From Acetobacterium sp. KB-1 (GTDB lineage: Bacteria; Bacillota; Clostridia; Eubacteriales; Eubacteriaceae): DNA of 64,000 nt. Where the stretch lies: assembly GCF_003260995.1 (NCBI RefSeq), contig NZ_CP030040.1:3782109-3846108 (forward strand), in the 5' to 3' direction. This document shows, one piece after another, positions 38,830 to 47,355 of this stretch. A model generated the notes under the pieces. That model was not told the DNA's origin, searched no databases, and saw nothing but the letters and a program-made list of their open reading frames with translations. The translations under genes were made by a program, and so were the position numbers. How positions within the stretch are numbered: the first letter of the stretch is position 1; every line of letters begins with the position of its first letter.

Positions 38830-39477
38830 ATGAAAAAAGTTATGATTGGCTGCAGTGTTTTAAAAAAGGAAATTGAAGCAATGTTTGATTGTCCAGATCT
38901 TGAATATCGCTGGCTTAAAGAGCAACTCCACAACACGCCGGAACTGCTTCATACTGAAATACAAAATGCAATTGATGCTGAAACAGATGCTGATATAATC
39001 TATCTATGTTATGGCTTGTGCGGAAAAGCACTGGTTGATATTCAGGCAAAATCATGTCCTTTGGTAATACCCAGAGTTGATGACTGCATTGCGATGATTT
39101 TGTATGATCACACCGATCTTGGAGCACTGCGCTGCTCATCTTACTTTGTTTCTCAGGGCTGGCTTTGGGGCGAAGATGGAATTGGCTATGAACATGATCG
39201 GATAAAAGAAAAATATGGCGAAAAACGAGCTTTGAAAATTGCCAGGGCAATGTTTAAAAATTATCAATATCTATTGTTTATCCATACTGGCGTTGAAACT
39301 AAGGAAGATAAAGATAAATGCGACGCAATGGCTGAAAAATTAGGATTGAAAGTCAATGAGACTACCGGAAATATTCGTATTTTGGATGAGATGGTAAGCG
39401 GTTGCAAAGATGAACGGTTTATCCGATTAGCTCCAGGAGAAGCGATTACGGAAGAAATATTTCGGCATGCAGATTAG
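38830..39477 (+). CDS. DUF1638-family protein
   Basis: The 215-residue protein begins MKKVMIGCSVLKKEIE and has LCYGLCGKAL near residue 60 and the segment PRVDDCIAMIL, matching DUF1638. It is cytoplasmic by composition. Conserved cysteines at about 8, 58, 62 and 86 could bind a metal or cofactor. DUF1638 genes are often found beside methylamine or MttB-type methyltransferase genes in methanogens and acetogens. The function is unknown. AAGGGTATAAAA precedes ATG. Confidence 0.75.
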   Translation: MKKVMIGCSVLKKEIEAMFDCPDLEYRWLKEQLHNTPELLHTEIQNAIDAETDADIIYLCYGLCGKALVDIQAKSCPLVIPRVDDCIAMILYDHTDLGALRCSSYFVSQGWLWGEDGIGYEHDRIKEKYGEKRALKIARAMFKNYQYLLFIHTGVETKEDKDKCDAMAEKLGLKVNETTGNIRILDEMVSGCKDERFIRLAPGEAITEEIFRHAD

Positions 39478-39800
39478 GAATTAGAAGCGTATTAAAAATA
39501 TTAATGTTGACAATAAGGTTTCTCTAGCGTTTGCAATTGAAAAAAAGGGTGGTAATTTATTTATAAGAAATTTTAAACCATATTTCATACAGCTTGTTTC
39601 ATTTTATAATTAAAACAAGACTTCTATTAAGTTCTTTAGATGGCATAATGGCCAAATCCAAGGCATTATCATCACAGCCCAAAACGATGATGGGCTAGAT
39701 AGCGACAGAAAATTATCATGGTGAAATGGTAAACAAACCGAAGTTGTTATGATATAATCTAAAGAAGTGTTTAATTGAGGAAATGCAGGGGGTAGTGATC
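39478..39800. other. Intergenic region upstream of mttB-2 with promoter and inverted repeats
   Basis: An extended -10 TGATATAAT lies at 39750-39758 with a weak -35. Inverted repeats are CTTGTTT/AAACAAG (about 39593-39619) and AGCCCA/TGGGCT (about 39677-39696). The 15-bp site found at the mttB-1 promoter is not present. Confidence 0.45.
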
Positions 39801-41174
39801 ATGAAATTAACGCTTAGTATTTCGAAAAAAGAATGTGATCTCATTCACGAACAATCGTTAAAATTGTTAAAAACGATGGGAATCACAGTTTTTTCGAAAG
39901 AGGCACTTGATGTTTTTCGAAAAGCGGGTGCAAGAGTACAAGGCAAACAAGTTTTTATTGATTCTCATCTGATTGAAGAAAGTATTAAACTGGTTCCCCG
40001 GGCATTTCCAATTTATTCAAGCAGCAGGAGAGTAGTGGTAGGAAAGGGAGAAATATGTACGTTGCCGCCTTATGGCGGAACAACTGTGTCCAGGAATGAA
40101 CAGATTGCATTAGGGACACGAAATGATTATCTCAACTTTACAAAACTGAATCAGCTTAATGATAATATCAGTATGGCTTGTCCTTACACCGTAGAACCCT
40201 TCGATATTCCTTTGGATCAAAGGAATAGTTACCGTATAGCGATGATTTTAAAATATTCAGATAAACCAAGTCTTTCTGTTGTAGGTGGGAAGGAAGACTC
40301 GCGTAGATGTATAGAGATGGTTCAAAAATACCATGGGATCAGAAACAAGCCAGTAGTTCTTGGCAATGTGAATGTATCATCGCCTATGATCATGGGGCAC
40401 TCGACAACGGAAGTTATTACGGTCCATTGTGAAGAGAATCAACCCTTGATGATTGCCTGTGGAAGTGGATTAAGTGGATTAACAGCACCTCCCACTCCCG
40501 GTGGAAATTTATTATTAGCGAACGCGGGGGTTCTAGCTGGTATCGTTTTTGCTCAGATACAAAGCCCGGGTTTACCGATAATATATGGACTTCCATTATT
40601 CGGGGTTGATCCTTTCAAGGCTGAAACATCAGTGGGAAGTTCAGCAACTGGGTTGTTTACTCTTGCGGCAAAGGGGATGGCTCAATATTATCAAATCCCA
40701 TTTCGGGCCGGGGGTACATTTACAGACTCAAAATACCTGGATTATCAAAGTGGTTTTGAGAGTGGTATGAACCTTTTATCGAGTTTGCTTGCTGAAGTTG
40801 ACTGCTTGATGCACAGCTTTGGGATGGAAGACACACTCAGAACTATTAATTATAATAAGTATATCTTAGATGAATACATGTATCTAAGCCTTAAAGACTT
40901 TTTGAAAGGGATGGATATTAACGATGTTACGGTTATGACGGATGAAATTTTAAGAGCCGGATCAACAGGTAATTATATTTCCTCAAGGAATCTTAAATTA
41001 ATACGCAAGCAATACCCAAAACGTGGTTTTGGAGAAGGAAAAACAAGAGAAGAAATGTTAAAAGAGACTGATGAGGAAATAAAACGACGATTGAATAGTT
41101 TTGAATTTTCTGCCCCAACAAAAGATCAAATTAAAATATTAAGAGGTTATTTACCAGATGAATACATCGATTAA
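39801..41174 (+). CDS. MttB-family methyltransferase, second copy
   Basis: ATG 39801 has GGGGG eight bases upstream; ATG 39783 has its GAGG too close. The 457-residue protein is MttB-like along its length (IHEQSLKLLKTMGITVFSKEALDVFRKAGARV, FTLAAKGMAQYYQIPFRAGG, DYQSGFESGMNLL) but clearly diverged from the copy at 30980, so a different substrate is likely. It has no in-frame TAG. Its 3' end overlaps the next gene, a corrinoid protein, by 17 bases. No transporter or MtrH-type gene follows, so it probably shares those of the first module. Confidence 0.86.
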   Translation: MKLTLSISKKECDLIHEQSLKLLKTMGITVFSKEALDVFRKAGARVQGKQVFIDSHLIEESIKLVPRAFPIYSSSRRVVVGKGEICTLPPYGGTTVSRNEQIALGTRNDYLNFTKLNQLNDNISMACPYTVEPFDIPLDQRNSYRIAMILKYSDKPSLSVVGGKEDSRRCIEMVQKYHGIRNKPVVLGNVNVSSPMIMGHSTTEVITVHCEENQPLMIACGSGLSGLTAPPTPGGNLLLANAGVLAGIVFAQIQSPGLPIIYGLPLFGVDPFKAETSVGSSATGLFTLAAKGMAQYYQIPFRAGGTFTDSKYLDYQSGFESGMNLLSSLLAEVDCLMHSFGMEDTLRTINYNKYILDEYMYLSLKDFLKGMDINDVTVMTDEILRAGSTGNYISSRNLKLIRKQYPKRGFGEGKTREEMLKETDEEIKRRLNSFEFSAPTKDQIKILRGYLPDEYID

Positions 41175-41844
41175 AAATCCTGCCAGTGCTTCTACTTTAA
41201 ATAGTATCATTGAGGCAATGAAAAAAATAGAGGAAAAAAAAGTCCTGAAACTTGTGAATTATGCCATTCGTGAAGGTGCTTCTCAAGCTCAGATTATCGA
41301 GGCAATTCAACGCGGGTTGGATCAAATTGGTCGTTTTTTTGAAGAAGGACGATACGGAGTCACTGATTTGATGATGGCTGGTATTATTTTTGAAGAGGTT
41401 TTAAAATTACCAAGTTTAAAATTGATTAATGAAGAATCAGAAGAACCAATTGGCAGAATTTTGCTTTGCACCATCGAAAGAGATTTGCATGATATTGGAA
41501 AGTCGATTTTCAAGAGTGCAGCTTTAATGTCTAATTTTGAAATAATTGATATGGGTATTAATGTAACTGCGGAAGAGATATTAAATGAAACCATCAATCG
41601 TAAGCCAGACATTATTGCGATTAGCTCAATTTTAGCGGAAGGAGTTAGATATATTAAAGAAGTTAATGAAAAACTTGTCGCAGCTGGGATTAGAGGCCAA
41701 GTTAAAATAATCGTTGGCGGACTCTCAACTCATCGTCAGGCGATTGAATATACCGGTGTGGATGCCTTTGCAAATGATGTATATGAAGGTGTTAAACAAT
41801 GTAAAAACTGGATAAATGAAGGAGGCGATGATTATCAATCATAA
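41158..41844 (+). CDS. Corrinoid protein partner of MttB-2
   Basis: The 228-residue protein has the helical cap (GLDQIGRFFEEGRYGVTDLMMAG) and B12 domain with ERDLHDIG (DxHxxG) near residue 108, DMGINV and VGGLS. It has a 20-residue N-terminal extension compared with the copy at 32546. Its ATG lies inside the mttB-2 frame, giving tight coupling. It should accept methyl groups from MttB-2. Confidence 0.9.
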   Translation: MNTSIKNPASASTLNSIIEAMKKIEEKKVLKLVNYAIREGASQAQIIEAIQRGLDQIGRFFEEGRYGVTDLMMAGIIFEEVLKLPSLKLINEESEEPIGRILLCTIERDLHDIGKSIFKSAALMSNFEIIDMGINVTAEEILNETINRKPDIIAISSILAEGVRYIKEVNEKLVAAGIRGQVKIIVGGLSTHRQAIEYTGVDAFANDVYEGVKQCKNWINEGGDDYQS

Positions 41845-42532
41845 ATATGAAGATATTGCTGAGAATATCAAATATAAGATTCATAAGAGCTTTTATCCAG
41901 TTAATTCTGCGATTCCCCCAGAAAATACATTGGCTGATGAATATGGAGTCAGTCGTATCACGGTTCGTAACGCAATTTCAAAGCTAATTGATGAAGGTTA
42001 TATATACTCAATCCCTGGCAAAGGAAATTTTGTTCTGGAAAAACACAATGATAAATATCTCATTTCATTAAAAACGGAAAATCTATTAATGAAACCATAC
42101 CAAAGGGTTGAACTCTTAGGTTCGGAAATTATAAAACCAACCATTGACTTAGTTTATCATCTCAGAATAGCACCGGATGCCCGAGTTGTTTATATACGTT
42201 GGGTTTTGCTTAATGACGAAAAGCCAATTGCGTATGATATCCAGTACATTCCATACTTCCCGGGGATAACAGTATGGAACGATAATTTTGAATACACCAG
42301 TTTCAGTGAAATATTATCACAAAAGAATAGGCTCTTTCAGATGCAGGGAAAAATGAATGTTTCTGGTGTTAATTGTGAATTAAATATTGCGAAAATACTT
42401 AAAATACCTGTAGGAACCCCAGTTATGCAAATAACTCAAAAAATCTTGGATGATGATGAGCCAATGGGTTATCGGCAACTGTTTATAAAAAGAGAGTGGT
42501 GTTGCATTCGTGGAAATTCTCACCAAGAATAA
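41828..42532 (+). CDS. GntR-family (HutC/UTRA) transcriptional regulator, first of two
   Basis: The start is taken as ATG 41828, close behind GGAGG; ATG 41816 is also possible and lacks a site. The 234-residue protein has a winged helix with ENTLADEYGVSRITVRNAISKLIDEGYIYSIPGKGNFV and a UTRA effector domain from about residue 80. It overlaps the corrinoid gene. UTRA domains bind small metabolites, so it may sense the quaternary amine and control the island. The palindrome ATACATGTAT near mttB-1 is a candidate site. Confidence 0.85.
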   Translation: MIINHKYEDIAENIKYKIHKSFYPVNSAIPPENTLADEYGVSRITVRNAISKLIDEGYIYSIPGKGNFVLEKHNDKYLISLKTENLLMKPYQRVELLGSEIIKPTIDLVYHLRIAPDARVVYIRWVLLNDEKPIAYDIQYIPYFPGITVWNDNFEYTSFSEILSQKNRLFQMQGKMNVSGVNCELNIAKILKIPVGTPVMQITQKILDDDEPMGYRQLFIKREWCCIRGNSHQE

Positions 42533-42554
42533 TAGATGAGGATCGTGAGGAAAA

Positions 42555-43238
42555 GTGAAAATATACGAGCGGATTGAGAAAGATATTCTTCTAGATATAA
42601 AAAGTGGCTTACTTAAGCCGAATGAAAAACTACCGACAAATCAGGAATTGGCAGAAAAGTATCATACAAGTGGTGTAACTGTACGTAAGAGCTTGGCAAC
42701 GCTTGTAAATAAAGGATATTTGATATCCATTGAGCGAGTGGGTACCTTTGTTAAGGAACGGGAAAAAGATTTGTTCTTAATTAATTTTTCTCTCGAAAAT
42801 AGTATCAATGAAGAAATAACTGATACCGAGATAGAGGATATTTTAATTTCGGTGGCACAAATAAAAGGGCAACGACGGGAATTAAAAACGCTGGAGATTA
42901 GACGGATGTATTTTTCAGGTTCAATGCCAGTGGGTTATAGTATTGACTCATTATTTCTGAAAGGTCACTATCTTACTGAAGGGGTTGAAAAAAAGGCAGA
43001 GAAAAACATTGCCATTATGAATCGGATCTTTAATAGCTATGAAGTAAAAAAAACAATTGAAGTCACAATGGATTATCCCAATAAGTACATATCAAATAGA
43101 CTTTTAATTGATGAAAGTATGCCAATGCTTTGTATTAATTTGCATTTTTATACGTTGGATGATCATCCGATTGGTAAAAGTATCATATATGTCTTAGGCG
43201 AAAATATCGAACTGAATGGAAAATCATTCTATGAATAA
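42555..43238 (+). CDS. GntR-family (UTRA-like) transcriptional regulator, second of two
   Basis: The GTG start has GAGG about five bases upstream. The 227-residue protein has a GntR helix-turn-helix (ERIEKDILLDIKSGLLKPNEKLPTNQELAEKY, TVRKSLATLVNKGYL) and a diverged effector domain. It lies 22 bases after the first regulator and differs strongly from it. Two tandem regulators suggest that the two MttB modules respond to different ligands. Confidence 0.83.
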   Translation: MKIYERIEKDILLDIKSGLLKPNEKLPTNQELAEKYHTSGVTVRKSLATLVNKGYLISIERVGTFVKEREKDLFLINFSLENSINEEITDTEIEDILISVAQIKGQRRELKTLEIRRMYFSGSMPVGYSIDSLFLKGHYLTEGVEKKAEKNIAIMNRIFNSYEVKKTIEVTMDYPNKYISNRLLIDESMPMLCINLHFYTLDDHPIGKSIIYVLGENIELNGKSFYE

Positions 43239-43253
43239 AGGAAATAATGCCAA

Positions 43254-43526
43254 ATGAGTTATTTGATAAGCTACCTGACCATCATTAATCTGATTACCTT
43301 TATCTTTTTCTGGAATGACAAGAGGCGTTCGAAAAAGGAGGCCTGGCGGATTCCTGAAAAAACCCTACTTGGTTTATGTCTGCTTGGCGGTTCGATTGGT
43401 GGATTTATCGGAATGCGGGTGTTTCATCATAAAACAAAGCACTTTTTATTTTCCTGGGGGATTCCGATTCTTTTGATTTTTCAGATTGGGCTGAGTCTGT
43501 TTCTTTTGTTAAGAGGATTGAATTAG
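43254..43526 (+). CDS. DUF1294-family small membrane protein
   Basis: The 90-residue protein has three predicted helices and the family features FFWNDKRRSKK.AWRIPEKTLL and GGSIGGFIGMRVFHHKTKH. DUF1294 proteins have no settled function. It is 15 bases after the second GntR gene and may be co-transcribed by chance. AAAGGAAA lies about 11 bases before ATG. Confidence 0.85.
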   Translation: MSYLISYLTIINLITFIFFWNDKRRSKKEAWRIPEKTLLGLCLLGGSIGGFIGMRVFHHKTKHFLFSWGIPILLIFQIGLSLFLLLRGLN

Positions 43527-43555
43527 CTGGCTTAAAAAAAGATGTACTCAGACCT

Positions 43556-43583
43556 TGACAATACACTCAAAAGAGTGTATTCT
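43556..43583 (+). promoter_or_regulatory. tRNA-Leu promoter overlapped by a perfect palindrome
   Basis: TTGACA (43556-43561) and TATTCT (43578-43583) are 16 bases apart. The space between is filled by ATACACTCAAAAGAGTGTAT (43561-43580), an 8-bp inverted repeat around AAAA that overlaps both boxes. Confidence 0.6.
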
Positions 43584-43607
43584 ATAGTGGTGTTCAAAAT
43601 GACTTAT

Positions 43608-43692
43608 GCGAGAGTGTTGGAACTGGCAGACAAGCACGTTTCAGAGGCGTGTGTCGCAAGGCGTACGGGTTCGACTCCCGTCTCTCGCACCA
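43608..43692 (+). tRNA. tRNA-Leu (anticodon CAG)
   Basis: The acceptor stem GCGAGAG pairs with CTCTCGC, followed by the discriminator A and an encoded CCA. The D arm resembles other leucine tRNAs (TTGGAACTGGCAGACAAG). The anticodon stem CACGT/GCGTG encloses TTCAGAG, giving anticodon CAG. A long variable arm (TGTCGCAAGGCGT region) marks a class II tRNA. The T arm is ACGGG TTCGACT CCCGT. It reads CUG codons. Confidence 0.95.
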
Positions 43693-43704
43693 TTTAGAAT
43701 TTAC

Positions 43705-43733
43705 AAAAACGGCTATTGACGGCCGTTTTTTTT
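43705..43733 (+). terminator. Terminator after tRNA-Leu
   Basis: AAACGGC and GCCGTTT stem followed by a T run. Confidence 0.85.
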
Positions 43734-43888
43734 ATGTTGTAAATTAATATTAGCGCGTGTTACCATTACTTCTGGCGACATGGTGTATTTTCTAAATCGT
43801 TTATTTCAGCCTTTTTCTTATCTTTTTCAGGCAAATGATGTTATAATAACCTGGTGAGACGAACATCAATTAAATGAAAGAGGTTTTA

Positions 43889-45952
43889 ATGAAGTTTCAG
43901 GAGATTTCAGATAAGCTGACACAATTTATTAATCGATATAATTACCTGGCTGAGGACCAACCTGCCAACGTGCTTTTTTTGCTTAAGTGCATTGTGTTAA
44001 AATATCTGGTAGATAATCAGCGCCTTGATTTTGAAGTCCATCAGAAGGATATCAAAAAGAATTTTACCCTTGATTATATCTTGGGACTCTGGCAGGGGAA
44101 GCCCCTTCAGGTGTCTTTCTGGGAGCAAGAGCAGATAGACCCCCAACCGATTGGGAACGAAGTTTGGGATTGGGTCAGTGATTTAACCACCGCAGCACCA
44201 TCCTTGGCAGGAGAGAATCCGAGGCTGATTGGCAGCCTTTACGAAGCAAGTCTGCTAATTAATCATAAGAAAAACCACGGTATCTTCTATACCCCAGAAA
44301 ACATCGCTACTTATATGGCTTCCAATGTGCTTGGTACATACGAAGTGGGGGACAAATTAGAAAAAATTCGAGTCTTGGACCCGGCTTGTGGGAGCGGATC
44401 CCTGTTAAGTGCAATTTATGACACGATTATTTTAAAAAATGGCGAATTGAGTCCATGCGAAAGACAAACGCAGCATCGCCAGCTCCTGGAAACCGGTCTG
44501 CTGGGCGTGGATCGGGATTCCATTGCCTGTCTTGTGACTCGGCTGATCCTAACCTTAAAAGGAAAACAGTATGTTAAACCTCTGGGAATATTTTGCGGCG
44601 ATATTCTTACCGAAGAATTAATAAACCCTCAATCGGTGGATGTGGTAATTGGGAACCCGCCTTATGTGGGTCACAAGGAAATCCAGACCGACTATATGAA
44701 GCTGCTCAAAAACCGCTACGGTGAGGTATACCGAGACAAGGGCGATCTTTCCTATTGTTTTATTTACCGGGGTTGGGAACTGCTAAAGCCCGGAGGACAA
44801 TTAATTCATATCACCTCCCGTTATTTTGTTGAAGCCTTTTACGGAAAACCGTTACGGGTCTTTATCAGAAAAGCTTTTGCAATCCAGGAGGTCATCGATT
44901 TTAATGGGTTACGGGTTATTGAAGGGGTTGGGGTTGATCCGGCTATTATTAAGCTAGTGAAAAAGACACAGATTGATGAGGGGCAAACCATTCAAGTTAA
45001 ACGCTTTTTCATCAAAAGCCATAAACCTGAAAGCTACCCAAAACTGATCCAATCACTTAATCAAAACAATTGGCAAGGTGATCTTTATGAGTCATTTGAA
45101 CTACTGCAAGCCCAGCTCAGTGATGATTCCTGGCGTCTTTATTCGCCAGTTATGCAGGGAATTATAGAAAAAATTGAGAAAAAAACACCCTTTACCCTGG
45201 ATAATGTAGTGCAGAGTTTTCAGGGCATTATTACCGGCAATGACAAGGCCTTTATCTTTGAACAAACTGATCCGACACTTTGTGCCTTTGACCCGGCGTT
45301 ATTAAAATCCTGGATTAAAAATAAGGATGTGAGGGCTTACCAGATAACAAGCCCCCAAAAGAAAATCCTTTATACCAATCGGATTGGGGCCATTGATTTG
45401 TACCCGGAGGTGGTCGCGCATCTGGAAAAACACCGGGAAAAACTTAAAAACCGTCGGGAATGCAAAAACGGTAAGCTGGCCTGGTATAAGCTTCAGTGGG
45501 GTCGGGATTCGGATCATTTTGAAGGACGAAAAATTATTTTCCCCTATAAGGCAACCCAAAATCGTTTTGCGATCGATGAGAATAAATGCTATTTCAGCGC
45601 CGATGTTTACGGAATGATTCTTAAACCGCGGCTTTACCATCAGGTCACTGAGGAATTTCTGGTGATGCTGTTAAACAGCCGGTTGTATAATTATTATTTT
45701 AAATCCTACGGAAAAAAACTGGGGGATAAACTTTATGAGTATTATCCAAACACCCTGCTACGGTTAGGAATGCCAGATATTAAAGAGGATACAATTAAGG
45801 TTTTTAAAGATACTTATGATAAAATTGTAGACTTAAAGAAAAATGGAAGCGCTTTAGAATCAGGCAAGATTCTTGCTGAAATCGACAGATGGTTCTATGA
45901 CTATTTTGAGTTAAGTCAGGCAGAAATAGCAGTGATTGAAACGAACCGGTAA
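43889..45952 (+). CDS. Eco57I-like N6-adenine DNA methyltransferase, apparently solitary
   Basis: ATG 43889 has GAGG five bases upstream; an in-frame ATG at 43874 is weaker. The 687-residue protein has motif I DPACGSGSLL near residue 165, the catalytic IGNPPYVGHKE near residue 255 and a TaqI-like target-recognition C-terminus (SWIKNKDVRAYQI, KIIFPYKATQNRF). No nuclease motif is seen in the short N-terminus and no restriction gene is beside it. It may be an orphan methylase or a reduced type IIG enzyme. It starts 197 bases after the tRNA-Leu gene. Confidence 0.85.
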   Translation: MKFQEISDKLTQFINRYNYLAEDQPANVLFLLKCIVLKYLVDNQRLDFEVHQKDIKKNFTLDYILGLWQGKPLQVSFWEQEQIDPQPIGNEVWDWVSDLTTAAPSLAGENPRLIGSLYEASLLINHKKNHGIFYTPENIATYMASNVLGTYEVGDKLEKIRVLDPACGSGSLLSAIYDTIILKNGELSPCERQTQHRQLLETGLLGVDRDSIACLVTRLILTLKGKQYVKPLGIFCGDILTEELINPQSVDVVIGNPPYVGHKEIQTDYMKLLKNRYGEVYRDKGDLSYCFIYRGWELLKPGGQLIHITSRYFVEAFYGKPLRVFIRKAFAIQEVIDFNGLRVIEGVGVDPAIIKLVKKTQIDEGQTIQVKRFFIKSHKPESYPKLIQSLNQNNWQGDLYESFELLQAQLSDDSWRLYSPVMQGIIEKIEKKTPFTLDNVVQSFQGIITGNDKAFIFEQTDPTLCAFDPALLKSWIKNKDVRAYQITSPQKKILYTNRIGAIDLYPEVVAHLEKHREKLKNRRECKNGKLAWYKLQWGRDSDHFEGRKIIFPYKATQNRFAIDENKCYFSADVYGMILKPRLYHQVTEEFLVMLLNSRLYNYYFKSYGKKLGDKLYEYYPNTLLRLGMPDIKEDTIKVFKDTYDKIVDLKKNGSALESGKILAEIDRWFYDYFELSQAEIAVIETNR

Positions 45953-45965
45953 TTAAAAACCCCGA

Positions 45966-45987
45966 GCGTTTTATAATTAAAACGCTA
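45966..45987. promoter_or_regulatory. Hairpin between the methylase and rarA
   Basis: AGCGTTTT and AAAACGCT form a perfect 8-bp stem around ATAATT. On the minus strand it is followed by CGGGGTTTTT. Confidence 0.5.
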
Positions 45988-46002
45988 TCGTGAAAGGACA
46001 TT

Positions 46003-47331
46003 ATGCAGGAAAGTTTTTTTAACCAGAACTATGAAGGACAAATTGCGGATAATGCTCCCCTGGCGGTAAGAATGCGACCCCAGACATTGGCAGAATTTGT
46101 CGGTCAGCAGCATATCATTAGTCGGGGGAAACTTTTGTATCGGCTGATTGAAGCCGATAAATTGTCCTCGGTGGTGTTTTATGGACCGCCGGGTACCGGC
46201 AAAACTTCATTGGCAAAAATTATTGCCAACCGTACCAATGCGGTGTTTTATGAGCTGAATGCGGTCACCTCAGGAAAAAAAGAAATCACTGAGGTATTGG
46301 ATAAAGCGAAGAATAATCTGGGTGTTTATAATAAAAAATCGATCCTCTTTATTGATGAGATCCATCGCTTTAATAAGGCCCAGCAGGATGCCCTTTTACC
46401 CAGTGTCGAAAAAGGGTTGGTGACCCTGATTGGGGCTACCACTGAAAACCCCTATTTCGAAATCAACTCGCCGCTGTTGTCCCGTTCCACCATTTTTGAG
46501 TTTTATAATCTGACTCCGGAAGACATTCGTGACGTGATAAAACGGGCTATTGAAGACCGTGACCGGGGTTATGGGGTGATGAAGATTAAATGTGATGAAG
46601 ACGCCCTCAATCATTTTGCCGAGGTCGCTAATGGCGATGTTCGCCGGGCCTTGAATGCTCTGGAACTGGGGATTTTAACGGTGGATAAAAACGCCGACGG
46701 CGTTATTGTGATCGATTTGGAAACGGCTCAGGAGTGCATTCAGCAGCGAGCCGTTCACTATGATAAAAATGGTGATAATCATTACGATACGATTTCAGCC
46801 TTCATCAAGAGTATCCGGGGTTCCGATCCGGATGCGGCACTTTACTGGATGGCTAAAATGATCACGGCGGGAGAAGACCCCAAGTTTATTGCCCGTCGGA
46901 TTGTCATTTCGGCTTCTGAGGACATTGGCAATGCCGAACCGATGGCCTTGACCGTGGCGATGGCCGCTGCCGATGCGGTTGCCTTTATTGGCATGCCGGA
47001 AGCCCGGATTAATCTGGCTCAGGCAGTCGTTTTTTTGGCCTGTGCGCCCAAAAGCAATGCCTCCTATCTGGCGGTGGATGCGGCCATTGACGCGGTAAAA
47101 CATGTCTCAAACAGCAATGTCCCGGCACATTTGCAGGACACCCATTATTCCGGCAGCAAAAAACTGGGTCGCGGGATGACCTATCAATACCCTCATAATT
47201 TTCCCGGGCACTACATTGAACAACAATATCTTCCGGATGATCTGGTGGGCACCCATTTTTATGAACCGACAGAAATGGGCTATGAACAGAAAATGAAGGA
47301 ATATCTCAAGAAAAATGGAATAATCGAATAA
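46003..47331 (+). CDS. rarA: Replication-associated recombination protein A (MgsA/RarA), AAA+ ATPase
   Basis: The 442-residue protein has normal family length. It shows Walker [10 protein letters not shown] near residue 63, Walker [19 protein letters not shown], sensor motif [19 protein letters not shown] and the C-terminal [14 protein letters not shown] segment. RarA acts at stalled replication forks with single-strand binding protein. AAAGGA precedes ATG. Confidence 0.96.
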   Translation: MQESFFNQNYEGQIADNAPLAVRMRPQTLAEFVGQQHIISRGKLLYRLIEADKLSSVVFYGPPGTGKTSLAKIIANRTNAVFYELNAVTSGKKEITEVLDKAKNNLGVYNKKSILFIDEIHRFNKAQQDALLPSVEKGLVTLIGATTENPYFEINSPLLSRSTIFEFYNLTPEDIRDVIKRAIEDRDRGYGVMKIKCDEDALNHFAEVANGDVRRALNALELGILTVDKNADGVIVIDLETAQECIQQRAVHYDKNGDNHYDTISAFIKSIRGSDPDAALYWMAKMITAGEDPKFIARRIVISASEDIGNAEPMALTVAMAAADAVAFIGMPEARINLAQAVVFLACAPKSNASYLAVDAAIDAVKHVSNSNVPAHLQDTHYSGSKKLGRGMTYQYPHNFPGHYIEQQYLPDDLVGTHFYEPTEMGYEQKMKEYLKKNGIIE

Positions 47332-47355
47332 ATACGAAGAGAAGAGGAGTGACAT

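Noticed and set aside
43608-45952. Genomic island integrated at tRNA-Leu
   Set aside because: No integrase and no repeat of the tRNA 3' end was seen downstream of the methylase.
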